The translations under genes were made by a program, and so were the position numbers. From the NCBI RefSeq assembly GCF_014649795.1, contig NZ_BMTS01000032.1, forward strand, positions 1 to 62,299: DNA of 62,299 bases. The letters are read 5' to 3'. The stretch's first letter is position 1, and every line of letters begins with the position of its first letter. Shown here piece after piece: positions 25,109 through 33,710 of this stretch. The DNA is from Streptomyces melanogenes (lineage in GTDB: Bacteria; Actinomycetota; Actinomycetes; Streptomycetales; Streptomycetaceae). Under the pieces are notes generated by a model. That model was not told the DNA's origin. It ran no database searches and saw only the letters and a list, made by a program, of their open reading frames with translations.

Positions 25109-26173
25109 GTGCGCCGGGTATCCAAGATCGCTGCGGCCGGTATCGCCACCGCCGCGCTCGCGCTTTCCGCCACCGCGTGTGGCAGCACCTCCTCCGAGAA
25201 GGACAAGGACACCTCCTCGTCGTCCAGCGCGGGCGGCAAGGGCGTCAAGGTCGGTGTCGCGTACGACGTCGGCGGCCGTGGCGACCACTCGTTCAACGAC
25301 TCCGCCGCGCGCGGCATCGACAAGGCCAAGGCGGAGTTCGGCGGTGAGATCAAGGAGCTGACGGCCAAGACGACCGACACCGAGGCCGACCGCGTCGAGC
25401 GCCTCACCCAGCTGGCCCAGGCGGGCTACAACCCGGTCATCGGCATCGGCTACGCCTACGCCAACTCGATGAAGCAGGTCGCCGCCAAGTTCCCGAAGAC
25501 CAGCTTCGGCATCGTCGACTCGGTCGTCGAGGGCGCCAACAACGTCGACAACATCGTCTTCACCGAGGAGCAGGGCTCCTACCTGGCCGGCGTCGCCGCC
25601 GCCCTGAAGACGAAGACCGACCACGTCGGCTTCATCGGTGGCGTGGACGTTCCGCTCATCAAGAAGTTCGAGGCGGGCTTCGTCCAGGGCGTCAAGGACA
25701 CCAAGCCGGGCGTCAAGGTCGACCCGCAGTACCTGTCGCACGGCTCGGACACCTCCGGCTTCGCCAGCCCCGACAAGGGCAAGGCCGCAGCGCAGGGCAT
25801 GCTCGACAACGGCGCCGACGTCATCTACACGGCGGCCGGCTCCTCCGGCAACGGCGCCATCGAGGCCGTCGCGGGCAAGAAGGGCGCCTGGGCGATCGGC
25901 GTCGACTCCGACCAGTACAACCAGGCGTCGCTGGCCAAGTACAAGGCCTCGATCCTGACCTCGGTCGTCAAGAACGTCGACATCGGCGTCTACGACCTGG
26001 TCAAGTCCGTCAAGGACGGCAAGCCGCTGACCGGCACCAACAGCTACCCGCTGGCCAAGGACGGCGTGTCCCTCGCCACCAGCGGCGGCTTCATCGACGA
26101 CATCAAGCCCAAGCTCGACGAGGCCAAGAAGAAGATCGTCGACGGCCAGATCAAGGTCAAGACGACCCCGTGA
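25109..26173 (+). CDS. bmpA: BMP-family nucleoside-binding lipoprotein of ABC transporter
   Basis: Extracellular substrate-binding lipoprotein of the BmpA/PnrA class, which binds purine and other nucleosides. The 354-aa precursor has lipobox SATAC (C24), a Ser/Lys linker, then the periplasmic-binding fold with FNDSAARGIDKAKAEFG, GIGYAYANSMKQVAAKFP, FTEEQGSYLAGVAAAL, GFIGGVDVPLIKKFEAGF and WAIGVDSDQYNQ. GTG 25109 follows GAAGGGA. A double terminator separates it from the transporter genes. Confidence 0.93.
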   Translation: MRRVSKIAAAGIATAALALSATACGSTSSEKDKDTSSSSSAGGKGVKVGVAYDVGGRGDHSFNDSAARGIDKAKAEFGGEIKELTAKTTDTEADRVERLTQLAQAGYNPVIGIGYAYANSMKQVAAKFPKTSFGIVDSVVEGANNVDNIVFTEEQGSYLAGVAAALKTKTDHVGFIGGVDVPLIKKFEAGFVQGVKDTKPGVKVDPQYLSHGSDTSGFASPDKGKAAAQGMLDNGADVIYTAAGSSGNGAIEAVAGKKGAWAIGVDSDQYNQASLAKYKASILTSVVKNVDIGVYDLVKSVKDGKPLTGTNSYPLAKDGVSLATSGGFIDDIKPKLDEAKKKIVDGQIKVKTTP

Positions 26174-26179
26174 TCCGGG

Positions 26180-26275
26180 CCGTGACCCGGCCCCCTCGCG
26201 GGGGCCGGACCGCGTCACGGCACTGAAGCAGTGACGGGCTCGGCGGGGAGGGAGAGCCCCCTCCCCGCCGAGCCC
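26180..26275 (+). terminator. Two strong hairpins between bmpA and the transporter genes
   Basis: First hairpin: CCGTGAC (26180-26186) with GTCACGG (26214-26220), inner arms CGGCCCCC/GGGGGCCG. Second: GGGCTCGGCGGGGAG (26236-26250) with CTCCCCGCCGAGCCC (26261-26275), a perfect 15-bp stem. They should make bmpA mRNA a separate, more abundant transcript. Confidence 0.88.
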
Positions 26276-26292
26276 ATAACGATGTGTCAACT

Positions 26293-26304
26293 CTACGCGC
26301 GTAG
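26293..26304. promoter_or_regulatory. Nucleoside-regulon operator 2, before the ABC transporter-cdd operon
   Basis: Exact CTACGCGCGTAG, placed over the expected -35 position of a promoter whose -10 could be TAGCGT (26321-26326). It is 71 bp before the ATPase start. Confidence 0.8.
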
Positions 26305-26374
26305 GCGGGAGTTGGCGCGCTAGCGTCACCACGCCCTCTGCCCCCACCCCCTCCTTCTCGTAGGAGAGTGCGCC

Positions 26375-27940
26375 ATCAACGCGTCCAGCCCTCCCGCCGT
26401 CGAACTGCGCGGCATCACCAAACGATTCCCCGGCGTCGTCGCCAACAAGGACATCGACATCACCGTCAAGAAGGGCACCGTCCATGCCCTCTGCGGTGAG
26501 AACGGTGCCGGCAAGTCGACCCTGATGAAGATCCTCTACGGCATGCAGAAGCCGGACGAGGGAACCATCACCGTCGACGGCGAGCAGGCGGTCTTCCACA
26601 GCCCCGCCGACGCCATCGCGCGCGGGATCGGCATGGTGCACCAGCACTTCATGCTCGCCGACAACCTCACCGTCCTGGAGAACGTCGTTCTCGGCGGCGA
26701 GAAGCTGTACGGCATCGGCGCCAAGGCCCGTAAGAAGATCAAGGAGATCTCGGACGCGTACGGCCTGGGCGTCCGTCCCGACGCCATGGTCGAGGACCTG
26801 GGTGTCGCCGACCGCCAGCGCGTGGAGATCCTCAAGGTCCTCTACCGCGGCGCCCGCACCCTCATCCTCGACGAGCCGACGGCCGTCCTGGTCCCGCAGG
26901 AGGTCGAGGCGCTCTTCGACAACCTGCGCGAGCTCAAGGCCGAGGGCCTGACCGTCATCTTCATCTCCCACAAGCTGGGCGAGGTGCTCTCGGTCGCCGA
27001 CGACATCACCGTCATCCGGCGCGGCACCACGGTCGGCACCGCCGACCCGAAGAACACCACCACCAAGCAGCTCGCCGAGCTGATGGTCGGCAGCGAGCTC
27101 CCGTCCCCGGAGACCCGCGAGTCGACCGTCACCGACGTGCCGATGCTCAAGGTGGACGAGCTGCGGCTGGCCGCCACCGACCCCGACGGCGTGGTCCGCG
27201 AGGTGCTCTCCGGAGTCTCCTTCACCATCCACAAGGGCGAGGTGCTCGGCATCGCCGGCGTCGAGGGCAACGGCCAGGCCGAGCTCGTCGAGGCCATCAT
27301 GGGCATGCGCGACCCGGACGGCGGTGTCATCACCCTCGACGCCACCGACATCTCGCACGCGCCCACCCGCAAGCGCCGCGAGGGCGGCATCGGGTACATC
27401 CCCGAGGACCGCCACCGCCACGGCCTGCTCCTGGAGGCCCCCCTCTGGGAGAACCGCGTCCTCGGCCACGTCACCGAGCGCCCCAACTCCAAGGGCGGGC
27501 TGCTCGACAACAAGGCCGCGCGGGCGGACACCGAGCGCATCGTGCGCGAGTACGACGTGCGCACCCCGGGCATCGAGGTCACCGCGGCCTCGCTCTCCGG
27601 TGGCAACCAGCAGAAGCTGATCGTCGGCCGCGAGATGAGCCACAACCCCAAGCTCCTGATCGCCGCGCACCCCACCCGGGGCGTGGACGTGGGCGCACAG
27701 GCGCAGATCTGGGACCAGATCCGCACGGCCCGCCGCGAGGGCCTCGCGGTGCTGCTGATCTCCGCCGACCTGGACGAGCTGATCGGCCTGTCCGACACCC
27801 TGCGGGTGATGTACCGCGGCCGCCTGGTCGCCGACGCCGACCCCGCCACGATCACCCCTGAGGAGCTGGGCTCCGCCATGACCGGCGCCGCCGCCGGCCA
27901 TCTGGAGCACCACGACAGCACCGGGGGAGAGGACCGATGA
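26375..27940 (+). CDS. Nucleoside ABC transporter ATP-binding protein, apparent ATC start
   Basis: A 521-aa double ABC ATPase of the NupA/YufO type that powers nucleoside import. Domain 1 has Walker A GENGAGKST and Walker B TLILDEPTAVL; domain 2 has the family's altered Walker A (GVEGNGQAELVEAI), SGGNQQKLIVGRE and AHPTRGVDVGA. Between the in-frame stop at 26321 and Walker A no ATG, GTG or TTG exists. ATC at 26375 has GGAG at 26363-26366, eight bases upstream, and gives the expected N-terminus (NASSPPAVELRGITKRFPG). A one-base sequencing error cannot be excluded. Overlaps the next gene by ATGA. Confidence 0.88.
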   Translation: MNASSPPAVELRGITKRFPGVVANKDIDITVKKGTVHALCGENGAGKSTLMKILYGMQKPDEGTITVDGEQAVFHSPADAIARGIGMVHQHFMLADNLTVLENVVLGGEKLYGIGAKARKKIKEISDAYGLGVRPDAMVEDLGVADRQRVEILKVLYRGARTLILDEPTAVLVPQEVEALFDNLRELKAEGLTVIFISHKLGEVLSVADDITVIRRGTTVGTADPKNTTTKQLAELMVGSELPSPETRESTVTDVPMLKVDELRLAATDPDGVVREVLSGVSFTIHKGEVLGIAGVEGNGQAELVEAIMGMRDPDGGVITLDATDISHAPTRKRREGGIGYIPEDRHRHGLLLEAPLWENRVLGHVTERPNSKGGLLDNKAARADTERIVREYDVRTPGIEVTAASLSGGNQQKLIVGREMSHNPKLLIAAHPTRGVDVGAQAQIWDQIRTARREGLAVLLISADLDELIGLSDTLRVMYRGRLVADADPATITPEELGSAMTGAAAGHLEHHDSTGGEDR

Positions 27941-29058
27941 AAAAGTTCACCCAGCGCATCGACAAGGAGAAGCTGCTCCTCGCGATCGCGGCCCCCGTGC
28001 TCGCGGTGGTGGCGGCGCTCGTCGTCACCGCCCTGGTCATCCTGGCCACCGGCAAGAACCCGATGCCCGCGTTCAACGACATGCTGTCGTACGGCTCCGC
28101 CAGCGACAGCCAGGTCTACATCCTGAACAAGGCGACGACGTATTACCTCGCGGGCATCGCGGTGGCCGTCGGCTTCCGGATGAACCTCTTCAACATCGGT
28201 GTGGACGGCCAGTACCGCATCGCGGCCTTCCTCGCCGCCGTCATCGGCGGCGCGGTCTCGCTGCCGGGCATCGTCGCCATCCCGCTGATGATCCTCGCGG
28301 CGATGGTGACGGGCGCCCTGTGGGCGGCCATCGCGGGTGTCCTCAAGGTCACCCGGGGCGTCAGCGAGGTCATCTCGACCATCATGCTGAACGCCATCGC
28401 GACCGCGATCATCGCCTATCTGCTCCAGCCCGAGCGGCTCGGCCAGCTCGACCAGGCGGGCACGCTCGTCTCCACCAAGCCGCTGCCGCACAGCTCCTGG
28501 TTCTTCAGTATCGACAACGGTGACGCCGGCCAGATCTGGGGCTTCGTCGTCATCGCGGTGCTCGTGGGCCTCGCCTACTGGTTCGTGCTCGGCCGCACCC
28601 GCTTCGGCTTCGACCTGCGGGCCGTCGGCCAGTCCGAGTCCGCGGCCGCGGCCAGCGGTGCCAACGTCAAGAAGATGATCATCACCAGCATGATCATCTC
28701 GGGTGCGGTGGCCGGTCTGGTCGGTCTGCCGACGCTGCTCAACGACAGCCACCAGTTCGACAACAGCTTCCCGCTGGGCCTCGGCTTCACCGGCATCGCC
28801 GTCGCGCTGCTCGGCCGCAACCACCCGGTGGGCGTCGCGCTCGCCGCGCTGGTCTGGGGCTACCTGGAGCGCACCACCGGCCACTTCGAAGTGATCGGCT
28901 ACGACAAGGAGATCCTCGGCGTGATCCAGGGCGTCATCGTCCTGTGCGTCGTGATCGCGTACGAAGTCGTCCGCCGCTACGGCCTCAAGCGCCAGCAGCA
29001 GCGCGTCGGCGCCGAGCTCGCGGCCCAGGCCGCCAAGAAGCAGGAGGTGACGGCATGA
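27937..29058 (+). CDS. Nucleoside ABC transporter permease 1
   Basis: A 373-aa integral membrane permease of the BPD_transp_2 family. Eight or more hydrophobic helices; conserved RMNLFNIGVDGQYRIAAF, VSEVISTIMLNAIAT and the cytoplasmic coupling segment RAVGQSESAAAASGANVKK. It starts with ATGA overlapping the ATPase gene and ends in ATGA overlapping the second permease, so translation of the three is coupled. It forms the membrane channel with permease 2. Confidence 0.93.
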   Translation: MKKFTQRIDKEKLLLAIAAPVLAVVAALVVTALVILATGKNPMPAFNDMLSYGSASDSQVYILNKATTYYLAGIAVAVGFRMNLFNIGVDGQYRIAAFLAAVIGGAVSLPGIVAIPLMILAAMVTGALWAAIAGVLKVTRGVSEVISTIMLNAIATAIIAYLLQPERLGQLDQAGTLVSTKPLPHSSWFFSIDNGDAGQIWGFVVIAVLVGLAYWFVLGRTRFGFDLRAVGQSESAAAASGANVKKMIITSMIISGAVAGLVGLPTLLNDSHQFDNSFPLGLGFTGIAVALLGRNHPVGVALAALVWGYLERTTGHFEVIGYDKEILGVIQGVIVLCVVIAYEVVRRYGLKRQQQRVGAELAAQAAKKQEVTA

Positions 29059-30341
29059 GCGTCACGACGACCCCCGCCAAGACCCCGCCGCCCCCCGCCG
29101 GGCTCAAGGGCAACGCCAAGCGCAAGTTCTCCCTGGCGCAGCTCCTGCTGATCATCGCGGGCGCGCTGATCCTGGTCTCCGCCGTGCGCGTGATCACCGG
29201 CGCCGACCAGCTGACCTCCACCGGCCAGATCAGCGCCGCCCTCGGCCTCGCGGTGCCGATCGGCCTGGCGGGCCTCGCCGGCCTGTGGTCGGAGCGGGCC
29301 GGCGTGGTCAACATCGGCCTCGAAGGCATGATGATCCTCGGCACGTTCGGCGCCGGCTGGGTCGGCTGGCAGTCCAGCCCCTGGCTCGGCCTGCTCGCCG
29401 GCATCGGCTTCGGCGTGCTGGGCGGCCTCGTCCACGCGGTCGCCACCGTCACCTTCGGCGTCGACCACATCGTCTCCGGTGTGGCCGTCAACCTGCTCGC
29501 GCTCGGCGCCACGCAGTACATGGCGAAGCTCTTCTTCAACGAGGGCGACGCGGCGGCCAAGGGCGGCAACCCCAAGCAGTCGCCGCCCGCCGACACCCTG
29601 CCCGACTTCACGATCCCGGGCCTGTCCTCGGGCCTGGAGTCGATCCAGAAGCACCACTGGTTCCTGATCTCCGACCTCGCCGGGATCCTCGGCGGCCTGG
29701 TCACCGACGTCTCCTGGGTCACCGTCATCGCCGTGCTGCTCTTCGTGGGCACCTGGTGGGTGCTGTGGAAGAGCGCGTTCGGCCTGCGGCTGCGCTCCTG
29801 CGGCGAGAACCCGATCGCCGCCGAGTCCCTCGGCGTCAACGTGTACACGTACAAGTACGCGGCGGTCGCGATCTCCGGCGGCCTCGCCGGTCTCGGCGGC
29901 GCGTTCCTGGCGCTCGTCACCTCGCACATCTACCTGGAGGGCCAGACCGGCGGCCGCGGCTACATCGGTCTCGCCGCGATGATCTTCGGTAACTGGCGGC
30001 CGGGCGGACTCGCCATGGGCGCCGGCCTGTTCGGCTTCTCCGACGCGCTCCAGCTGCGCAACGGCGGCACCACCGTCCACGCCCTGCTGCTCCTGCTCGT
30101 CGTCCTGCTGGTCGCCCTGGCCGCCTGGAAGGCGTACAAGAAGGCCGTGCTCCAGGCCGTCATCAGCGCGGTCCTGGCCGCCGCGATCCTGGTCTGGTAC
30201 CTGGTCACCGACGACGTGCCCGGCGACTTCGTCGGCGCCACGCCGTACGTGGTCACGCTGCTCGTGCTCTCGCTCTCCGCGCAGCGCCTGCGGATGCCCA
30301 AGGCCGACGGCATGCGCTACCGCAAGGGCCAGGGCAAGTGA
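29055..30341 (+). CDS. Nucleoside ABC transporter permease 2
   Basis: A 428-aa permease of the same family: AVPIGLAGLAGLWSERAG, VVNIGLEGMMILGTFGAGW, FGVDHIVSGVAVNLLALG and coupling loop RSCGENPIAAESLGVN. Start ATG 29055 has GGAGGTGA at 29043-29050. The C-terminus has extra hydrophobic segments after residue 350. Overlaps cdd by GTGA. Confidence 0.93.
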   Translation: MSVTTTPAKTPPPPAGLKGNAKRKFSLAQLLLIIAGALILVSAVRVITGADQLTSTGQISAALGLAVPIGLAGLAGLWSERAGVVNIGLEGMMILGTFGAGWVGWQSSPWLGLLAGIGFGVLGGLVHAVATVTFGVDHIVSGVAVNLLALGATQYMAKLFFNEGDAAAKGGNPKQSPPADTLPDFTIPGLSSGLESIQKHHWFLISDLAGILGGLVTDVSWVTVIAVLLFVGTWWVLWKSAFGLRLRSCGENPIAAESLGVNVYTYKYAAVAISGGLAGLGGAFLALVTSHIYLEGQTGGRGYIGLAAMIFGNWRPGGLAMGAGLFGFSDALQLRNGGTTVHALLLLLVVLLVALAAWKAYKKAVLQAVISAVLAAAILVWYLVTDDVPGDFVGATPYVVTLLVLSLSAQRLRMPKADGMRYRKGQGK

Positions 30342-30757
30342 CGCCGGACGCCCCCGGCACCTCCGTCGACTGGGAAGCCCTGCGCGAGGCGGCCCGGGAC
30401 GCCATGTCCCGGGCGTACGCCCCGTACTCGGACTACCCGGTCGGCGCGGCGGCGCTCGTCGACGACGGGCGCACGGTCACCGGCTGCAACGTCGAGAACG
30501 CCTCGTACGGCCTGGCGCTGTGCGCCGAGTGCGGGCTCGTCTCGGCGCTGCGGCTCGGCGGCGGCGGCCGGCTGACGCACTTCGTGTGCGTCGACGGCCA
30601 CGGCACGGTGCTGGTGCCCTGCGGCCGCTGCCGCCAGCTGCTGTACGAGCACGGCGGACCGGAGCTGCTGGTGGAGACCCCGGAGGGGATCCTGCCGCTC
30701 TCCGCGATGCTGCCGCAGGCCTTCGGGCCCGACCACCTCAGGCAGTCGCTCAAGTAA
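30338..30757 (+). CDS. cdd: Cytidine deaminase
   Basis: Converts cytidine and deoxycytidine to uridine and deoxyuridine. The 139-aa size fits the tetrameric class with three cysteine zinc ligands: CNVENASYGLALCAECGL supplies one Cys and the catalytic Glu, and PCGRCRQLLYEH supplies the other two. GTG start overlaps the permease stop. As the last gene of the transporter operon it processes imported pyrimidine nucleosides for the phosphorylase encoded next. Confidence 0.95.
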   Translation: MTPDAPGTSVDWEALREAARDAMSRAYAPYSDYPVGAAALVDDGRTVTGCNVENASYGLALCAECGLVSALRLGGGGRLTHFVCVDGHGTVLVPCGRCRQLLYEHGGPELLVETPEGILPLSAMLPQAFGPDHLRQSLK

Positions 30758-30762
30758 CCACC

Positions 30763-30800
30763 GCGGCCCCTCCGTTGCCGACCGGCGAAGGAGGGGCCGC
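30763..30800 (+). terminator. Hairpin terminator after cdd
   Basis: GCGGCCCCTCC (30763-30773) pairs with GGAGGGGCCGC (30790-30800), a perfect 11-bp stem with 16-nt loop. It separates cdd from deoA, which has its own operator. Confidence 0.85.
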
Positions 30801-30815
30801 ACCCGTCACCCCTCT

Positions 30816-30827
30816 CTATGCGCGTAG
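30816..30827. promoter_or_regulatory. Nucleoside-regulon operator 3, before deoA
   Basis: CTATGCGCGTAG, one mismatch from consensus; the palindrome extends to CTCTATGCGCGTAGAG (30814-30829). A possible -10 (TAGAGT at 30825-30830, or TATACC just downstream) overlaps or follows it, 48-60 bp before deoA. Confidence 0.75.
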
Positions 30828-30874
30828 AGTCGCGTATACCGTACGGACGAACCGCACTTGCCGGAAGGAATGCC

Positions 30875-32152
30875 ATGGACGTCATCTCCGTCATCCGCAC
30901 CAAGCGAGACCGGGGCGAGCTGAGCCCGGAGCAGATCGACTGGGTCATCGACGCCTACACCCGCGGCGTGGTCGCCGACGAGCAGATGTCGGCACTCGCC
31001 ATGGCGATCCTGCTCAACGGCATGAACCGTACGGAGATCGCCCGCTGGACCGCCGCGATGATCGCGTCCGGCGAGCGCATGAACTTCGACGCGCTCTCGC
31101 GCCCCACCGCCGACAAGCACTCCACCGGCGGCGTCGGCGACAAGATCACGCTGCCGCTCGCCCCGCTGGTCGCCGCGTGCGGCGCGGCCGTGCCGCAGCT
31201 GTCCGGCCGGGGCCTCGGCCACACCGGCGGCACCCTGGACAAGCTGGAGTCCATCCCCGGCTGGCGCGCGCTGCTCTCCAACGAGGAGATGCTGAACGTC
31301 CTGGACACCACCGGCGCGGTCATCTGCGCGGCGGGCGACGGCCTGGCCCCGGCCGACAAGAAGCTGTACGCGCTGCGCGACGTGACCGGCACGGTCGAGG
31401 CGATCCCCCTGATCGCCTCGTCCATCATGTCGAAGAAGATCGCCGAGGGCACCGGCTCGCTGGTCCTCGACGTCAAGGTCGGCACCGGCGCCTTCATGAA
31501 GACCATCGAGGACGCCCGCGAGCTCGCCTCCACCATGGTCGCGCTCGGCACCGACAGCGGCGTCAAGACCGTCGCGCTGCTCACCGACATGTCCACCCCG
31601 CTGGGCCTCACCGCGGGCAACGCCCTGGAAGTGCGCGAGTCCGTCGAGGTCCTCGCGGGCGGCGGCCCCCAGGACGTCGTCGACCTCACCCTGGCGCTGG
31701 CCCGCGAGATGCTGGACGCGGCCGGGATCAAGGACGCCGACCCTGAGAAGGCGCTCGCCGACGGCTCGGCCATGGACGTCTGGCGCCGGATGATCGCGGC
31801 CCAGGGCGGCGACCCGGACGCGACCCTGCCGGTCGCCCGCGAGCAGCACGTCGTCACCGCCCCGCAGTCGGGCGTGCTGACCCGCCTCGACGCGTACGAC
31901 ATCGGCGTCGCCGCCTGGCGCCTGGGCGCCGGCCGGGCGCGCAAGGAGGACCCGGTGCAGGCGGGCGCGGGCGTCGAGCTGCACGCCAAGCCGGGCGACA
32001 CGGTGACGGCGGGTCAGCCGCTGCTGACCCTGCACACGGACACGCCGGAGAAGTTCGAGTACGCCCTCCAGACGCTGGGCGGCTCGTACGACATCGCTCC
32101 GGCGGGCACCTCGTTCACCGCGAACCCGATCGTCCTCGACCGGATCGCCTGA
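30875..32152 (+). CDS. deoA: Thymidine / pyrimidine-nucleoside phosphorylase
   Basis: Cleaves thymidine, deoxyuridine and possibly uridine with phosphate to base and (deoxy)ribose-1-phosphate. The 425-aa protein opens DVISVIRTKRDRGELS and carries the phosphate-binding signature DKHSTGGVGDK, SGRGLGHTGGTLDKLESIPG, IMSKKIAEGTGSLVLDVKVG and the C-terminal pyrimidine-phosphorylase domain with GVLTRLDAYDIG. ATG 30875 follows GGAAGGAA (30862-30869). It stands between two terminators as a single-gene unit under operator 3. Confidence 0.95.
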   Translation: MDVISVIRTKRDRGELSPEQIDWVIDAYTRGVVADEQMSALAMAILLNGMNRTEIARWTAAMIASGERMNFDALSRPTADKHSTGGVGDKITLPLAPLVAACGAAVPQLSGRGLGHTGGTLDKLESIPGWRALLSNEEMLNVLDTTGAVICAAGDGLAPADKKLYALRDVTGTVEAIPLIASSIMSKKIAEGTGSLVLDVKVGTGAFMKTIEDARELASTMVALGTDSGVKTVALLTDMSTPLGLTAGNALEVRESVEVLAGGGPQDVVDLTLALAREMLDAAGIKDADPEKALADGSAMDVWRRMIAAQGGDPDATLPVAREQHVVTAPQSGVLTRLDAYDIGVAAWRLGAGRARKEDPVQAGAGVELHAKPGDTVTAGQPLLTLHTDTPEKFEYALQTLGGSYDIAPAGTSFTANPIVLDRIA

Positions 32153-32169
32153 CGCCTCCGCGCCACCCC

Positions 32170-32215
32170 GCAGACCCGCACCCGGCCGATGACTTTCCCG
32201 GCCGGGGCGGGTCTG
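32170..32215 (+). terminator. Hairpin terminator after deoA
   Basis: CAGACCCGC (32171-32179) with GCGGGTCTG (32207-32215), and inner CCCGGCC (32181-32187) with GGCCGGG (32200-32206). Confidence 0.8.
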
Positions 32216-32222
32216 TCTGCGT

Positions 32223-32495
32223 GTGAAGCCCACCGAACCGGCCCACCTGGTCGTCCCCGCCCCCGTCACCCTCGCCGACGTACCCGCGCTGTGCGAGCGG
32301 CTGCGGGAGCTGTACGCGGCGGGGGCGCGGGAGGTGGTGTGCGACCTGCGGGAGGTGGTCAGGGCCGACCTGGCGGCGGTGGAGGCGGTGGCCCGCCTCC
32401 GCCTGACCGCGCGCCGGGCGGGCGGCCACCTGTCGATACGGAACGCGGGGCCGGGGTTGGTGGCGCTGCTGCACCTTGCGGGTCTGGTGGAGTAG
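32223..32495 (+). CDS. STAS-domain protein, possible anti-anti-sigma factor
   Basis: A 90-aa single STAS domain: HLVVPAPVTLADVPALCERL, EVVCDLREVVRADLAAVEAVARLRL and GHLSIRNAGPGLVALLHLAGL. In SpoIIAA-type proteins a Ser or Thr is phosphorylated where this one reads VVRADLAAVEA, so the usual phospho-acceptor appears absent. GTG at 32223. It follows deoA after a terminator and is probably unrelated to it. Confidence 0.7.
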   Translation: MKPTEPAHLVVPAPVTLADVPALCERLRELYAAGAREVVCDLREVVRADLAAVEAVARLRLTARRAGGHLSIRNAGPGLVALLHLAGLVE

Positions 32496-32515
32496 TCGTT
32501 CGTCTGCGGGTGGGT

Positions 32516-32618
32516 GGCTGGTCGCGCAGTTCCCCGCGCCCCTAAAAGCCTGTGGCTGAGCTGGATTCTCCGGCTGCGGCCTACTGCCTAAGGGGCGCGG
32601 GGAACTGCGCGACCAGCC
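32516..32618. repeat. Inverted pair of dispersed repeats, copies 5 and 6
   Basis: Copy 5 (32516-32543) reads in the sense of the STAS gene, 20 bp after its stop; copy 6 (32591-32618) reads in the sense of the converging sigma-factor gene. Both 28-bp cores are identical and inverted around a 47-bp spacer. Confidence 0.9.
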
Positions 32619-32639
32619 CACCACCGGGCCGCACTGTTC

Positions 32640-33617
32640 CTACGAAAGCCCGTCCGGCAACCCGAACATCGGGAACCAACGCGCCGTGTCCAAGAACGCG
32701 TTGAGCCCGACTATCTTCCCGTCCGCGATCTCCACGACCTGAAGCGCCCACGGCTCATGCCGCCCGCCAGGGCCGGGCCGGTACTGCCCGAACGCGGGCG
32801 TGCCGTTGGCCACCGTCGGCACCAGACGTGACCCCCGGCACCCATGACCCGTACCGAGATGCCACGCCACGATGTCCTCGGGGCCCCGCAGCCACAGGTC
32901 GTACGGCGGCATCGACAGCGTCGCGTCCTCGTGCAGCAGGGACGTCAGGGCCGACATGTCGTACCCCTCGAACGCCGCCACATAGCGGGCCAGGAGCTTC
33001 TGCTGCTCCTCGTCGAGCGGGTCCGCCGCGTCCGAGGCGCGCGGCTCCGACTCCGCCAGCGTCGAACGCGCCCGCTGGAGCGCGCTGTTGACCGACGCCA
33101 CCGTCGTGCCGAGCAGCTCGGCCACCTCGCTGGCCTTCCACGCGAGCACCTCGCGCAGGATGAGCACCGCCCGCTGCTTGGGCGGCAGATGCTGGAGGGC
33201 AGCCACGAAGGCGAGCCGCACGCTCTCGCGCGCGACCGCCGTCTCGGCCGGGTCGTCCACCGCCGTCGGCAGCACCCGCGCGTCCGGCACCGGCTCCAGC
33301 CAGGTCACCTCCGGCCGCGAGCGCAGCACGGCCGAGGAGGCCGTCTGCGGGGCCGTGAGGTCCATCGGGCGGGCCCGCTTGCCGCTGGCGGTGAGCATGT
33401 CCAGGCAGACGTTGGTCGCGATCCGGTACAGCCAGGACCGCAGGGACGAGCGGCCCTCGAACTTCTCGTAGCTCCGCCAGGCGCGGACCAGCGTGTCCTG
33501 CACCGCGTCCTCCGCCTCGAAGGCCGAGCCGAGCATCCGGTAGCAGTACCCCGTCAGCTCGACCCGGTGCTTCTCCAGGCGGGAGTCCAGGTCCGTCGCC
33601 GTTGACAGATCACTCAT
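32640..33617 (-). CDS. ECF sigma factor with C-terminal SnoaL-like domain
   Basis: A 325-aa sigma factor, longer than ordinary ECF proteins. Region 2 (GYCYRMLGSAFEAEDAVQDTLVRAW, FEGRSSLRSWLYRIATNVCLD; quoted as two neighbouring blocks, residues 25-75) and region 4 (LPPKQRAVLILREVLAWKASEVAELLG) are followed from about residue 215 by a SnoaL_2-like domain (LLARYVAAFEGYDMSALTSL). Such tails replace the anti-sigma factor as sensor in some ECF groups; this matches the TIGR02960 type as I recall it. ATG 33617 is preceded by GGGGTGG. Confidence 0.88.
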   Translation of the reverse strand: MSDLSTATDLDSRLEKHRVELTGYCYRMLGSAFEAEDAVQDTLVRAWRSYEKFEGRSSLRSWLYRIATNVCLDMLTASGKRARPMDLTAPQTASSAVLRSRPEVTWLEPVPDARVLPTAVDDPAETAVARESVRLAFVAALQHLPPKQRAVLILREVLAWKASEVAELLGTTVASVNSALQRARSTLAESEPRASDAADPLDEEQQKLLARYVAAFEGYDMSALTSLLHEDATLSMPPYDLWLRGPEDIVAWHLGTGHGCRGSRLVPTVANGTPAFGQYRPGPGGRHEPWALQVVEIADGKIVGLNAFLDTARWFPMFGLPDGLS

Positions 33618-33710
33618 CGCGTCCACCCCAGATCGACCGTGCGCTTTTCCGTGCCCCAGCCCTTCGGAAGCTACCGGAGGCCACTGACAATCGCGCCCCG
33701 TGGTGGCGTT

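Noticed and set aside
20142..27913. Very long minus-strand open frames (over 1000 codons) opposite the sialic-acid and nucleoside transporter genes
   Set aside because: They are rich in Arg, Gly, Ala and Val with no domains, and lie opposite genes with clear family motifs; long antisense frames are expected from high third-position GC.
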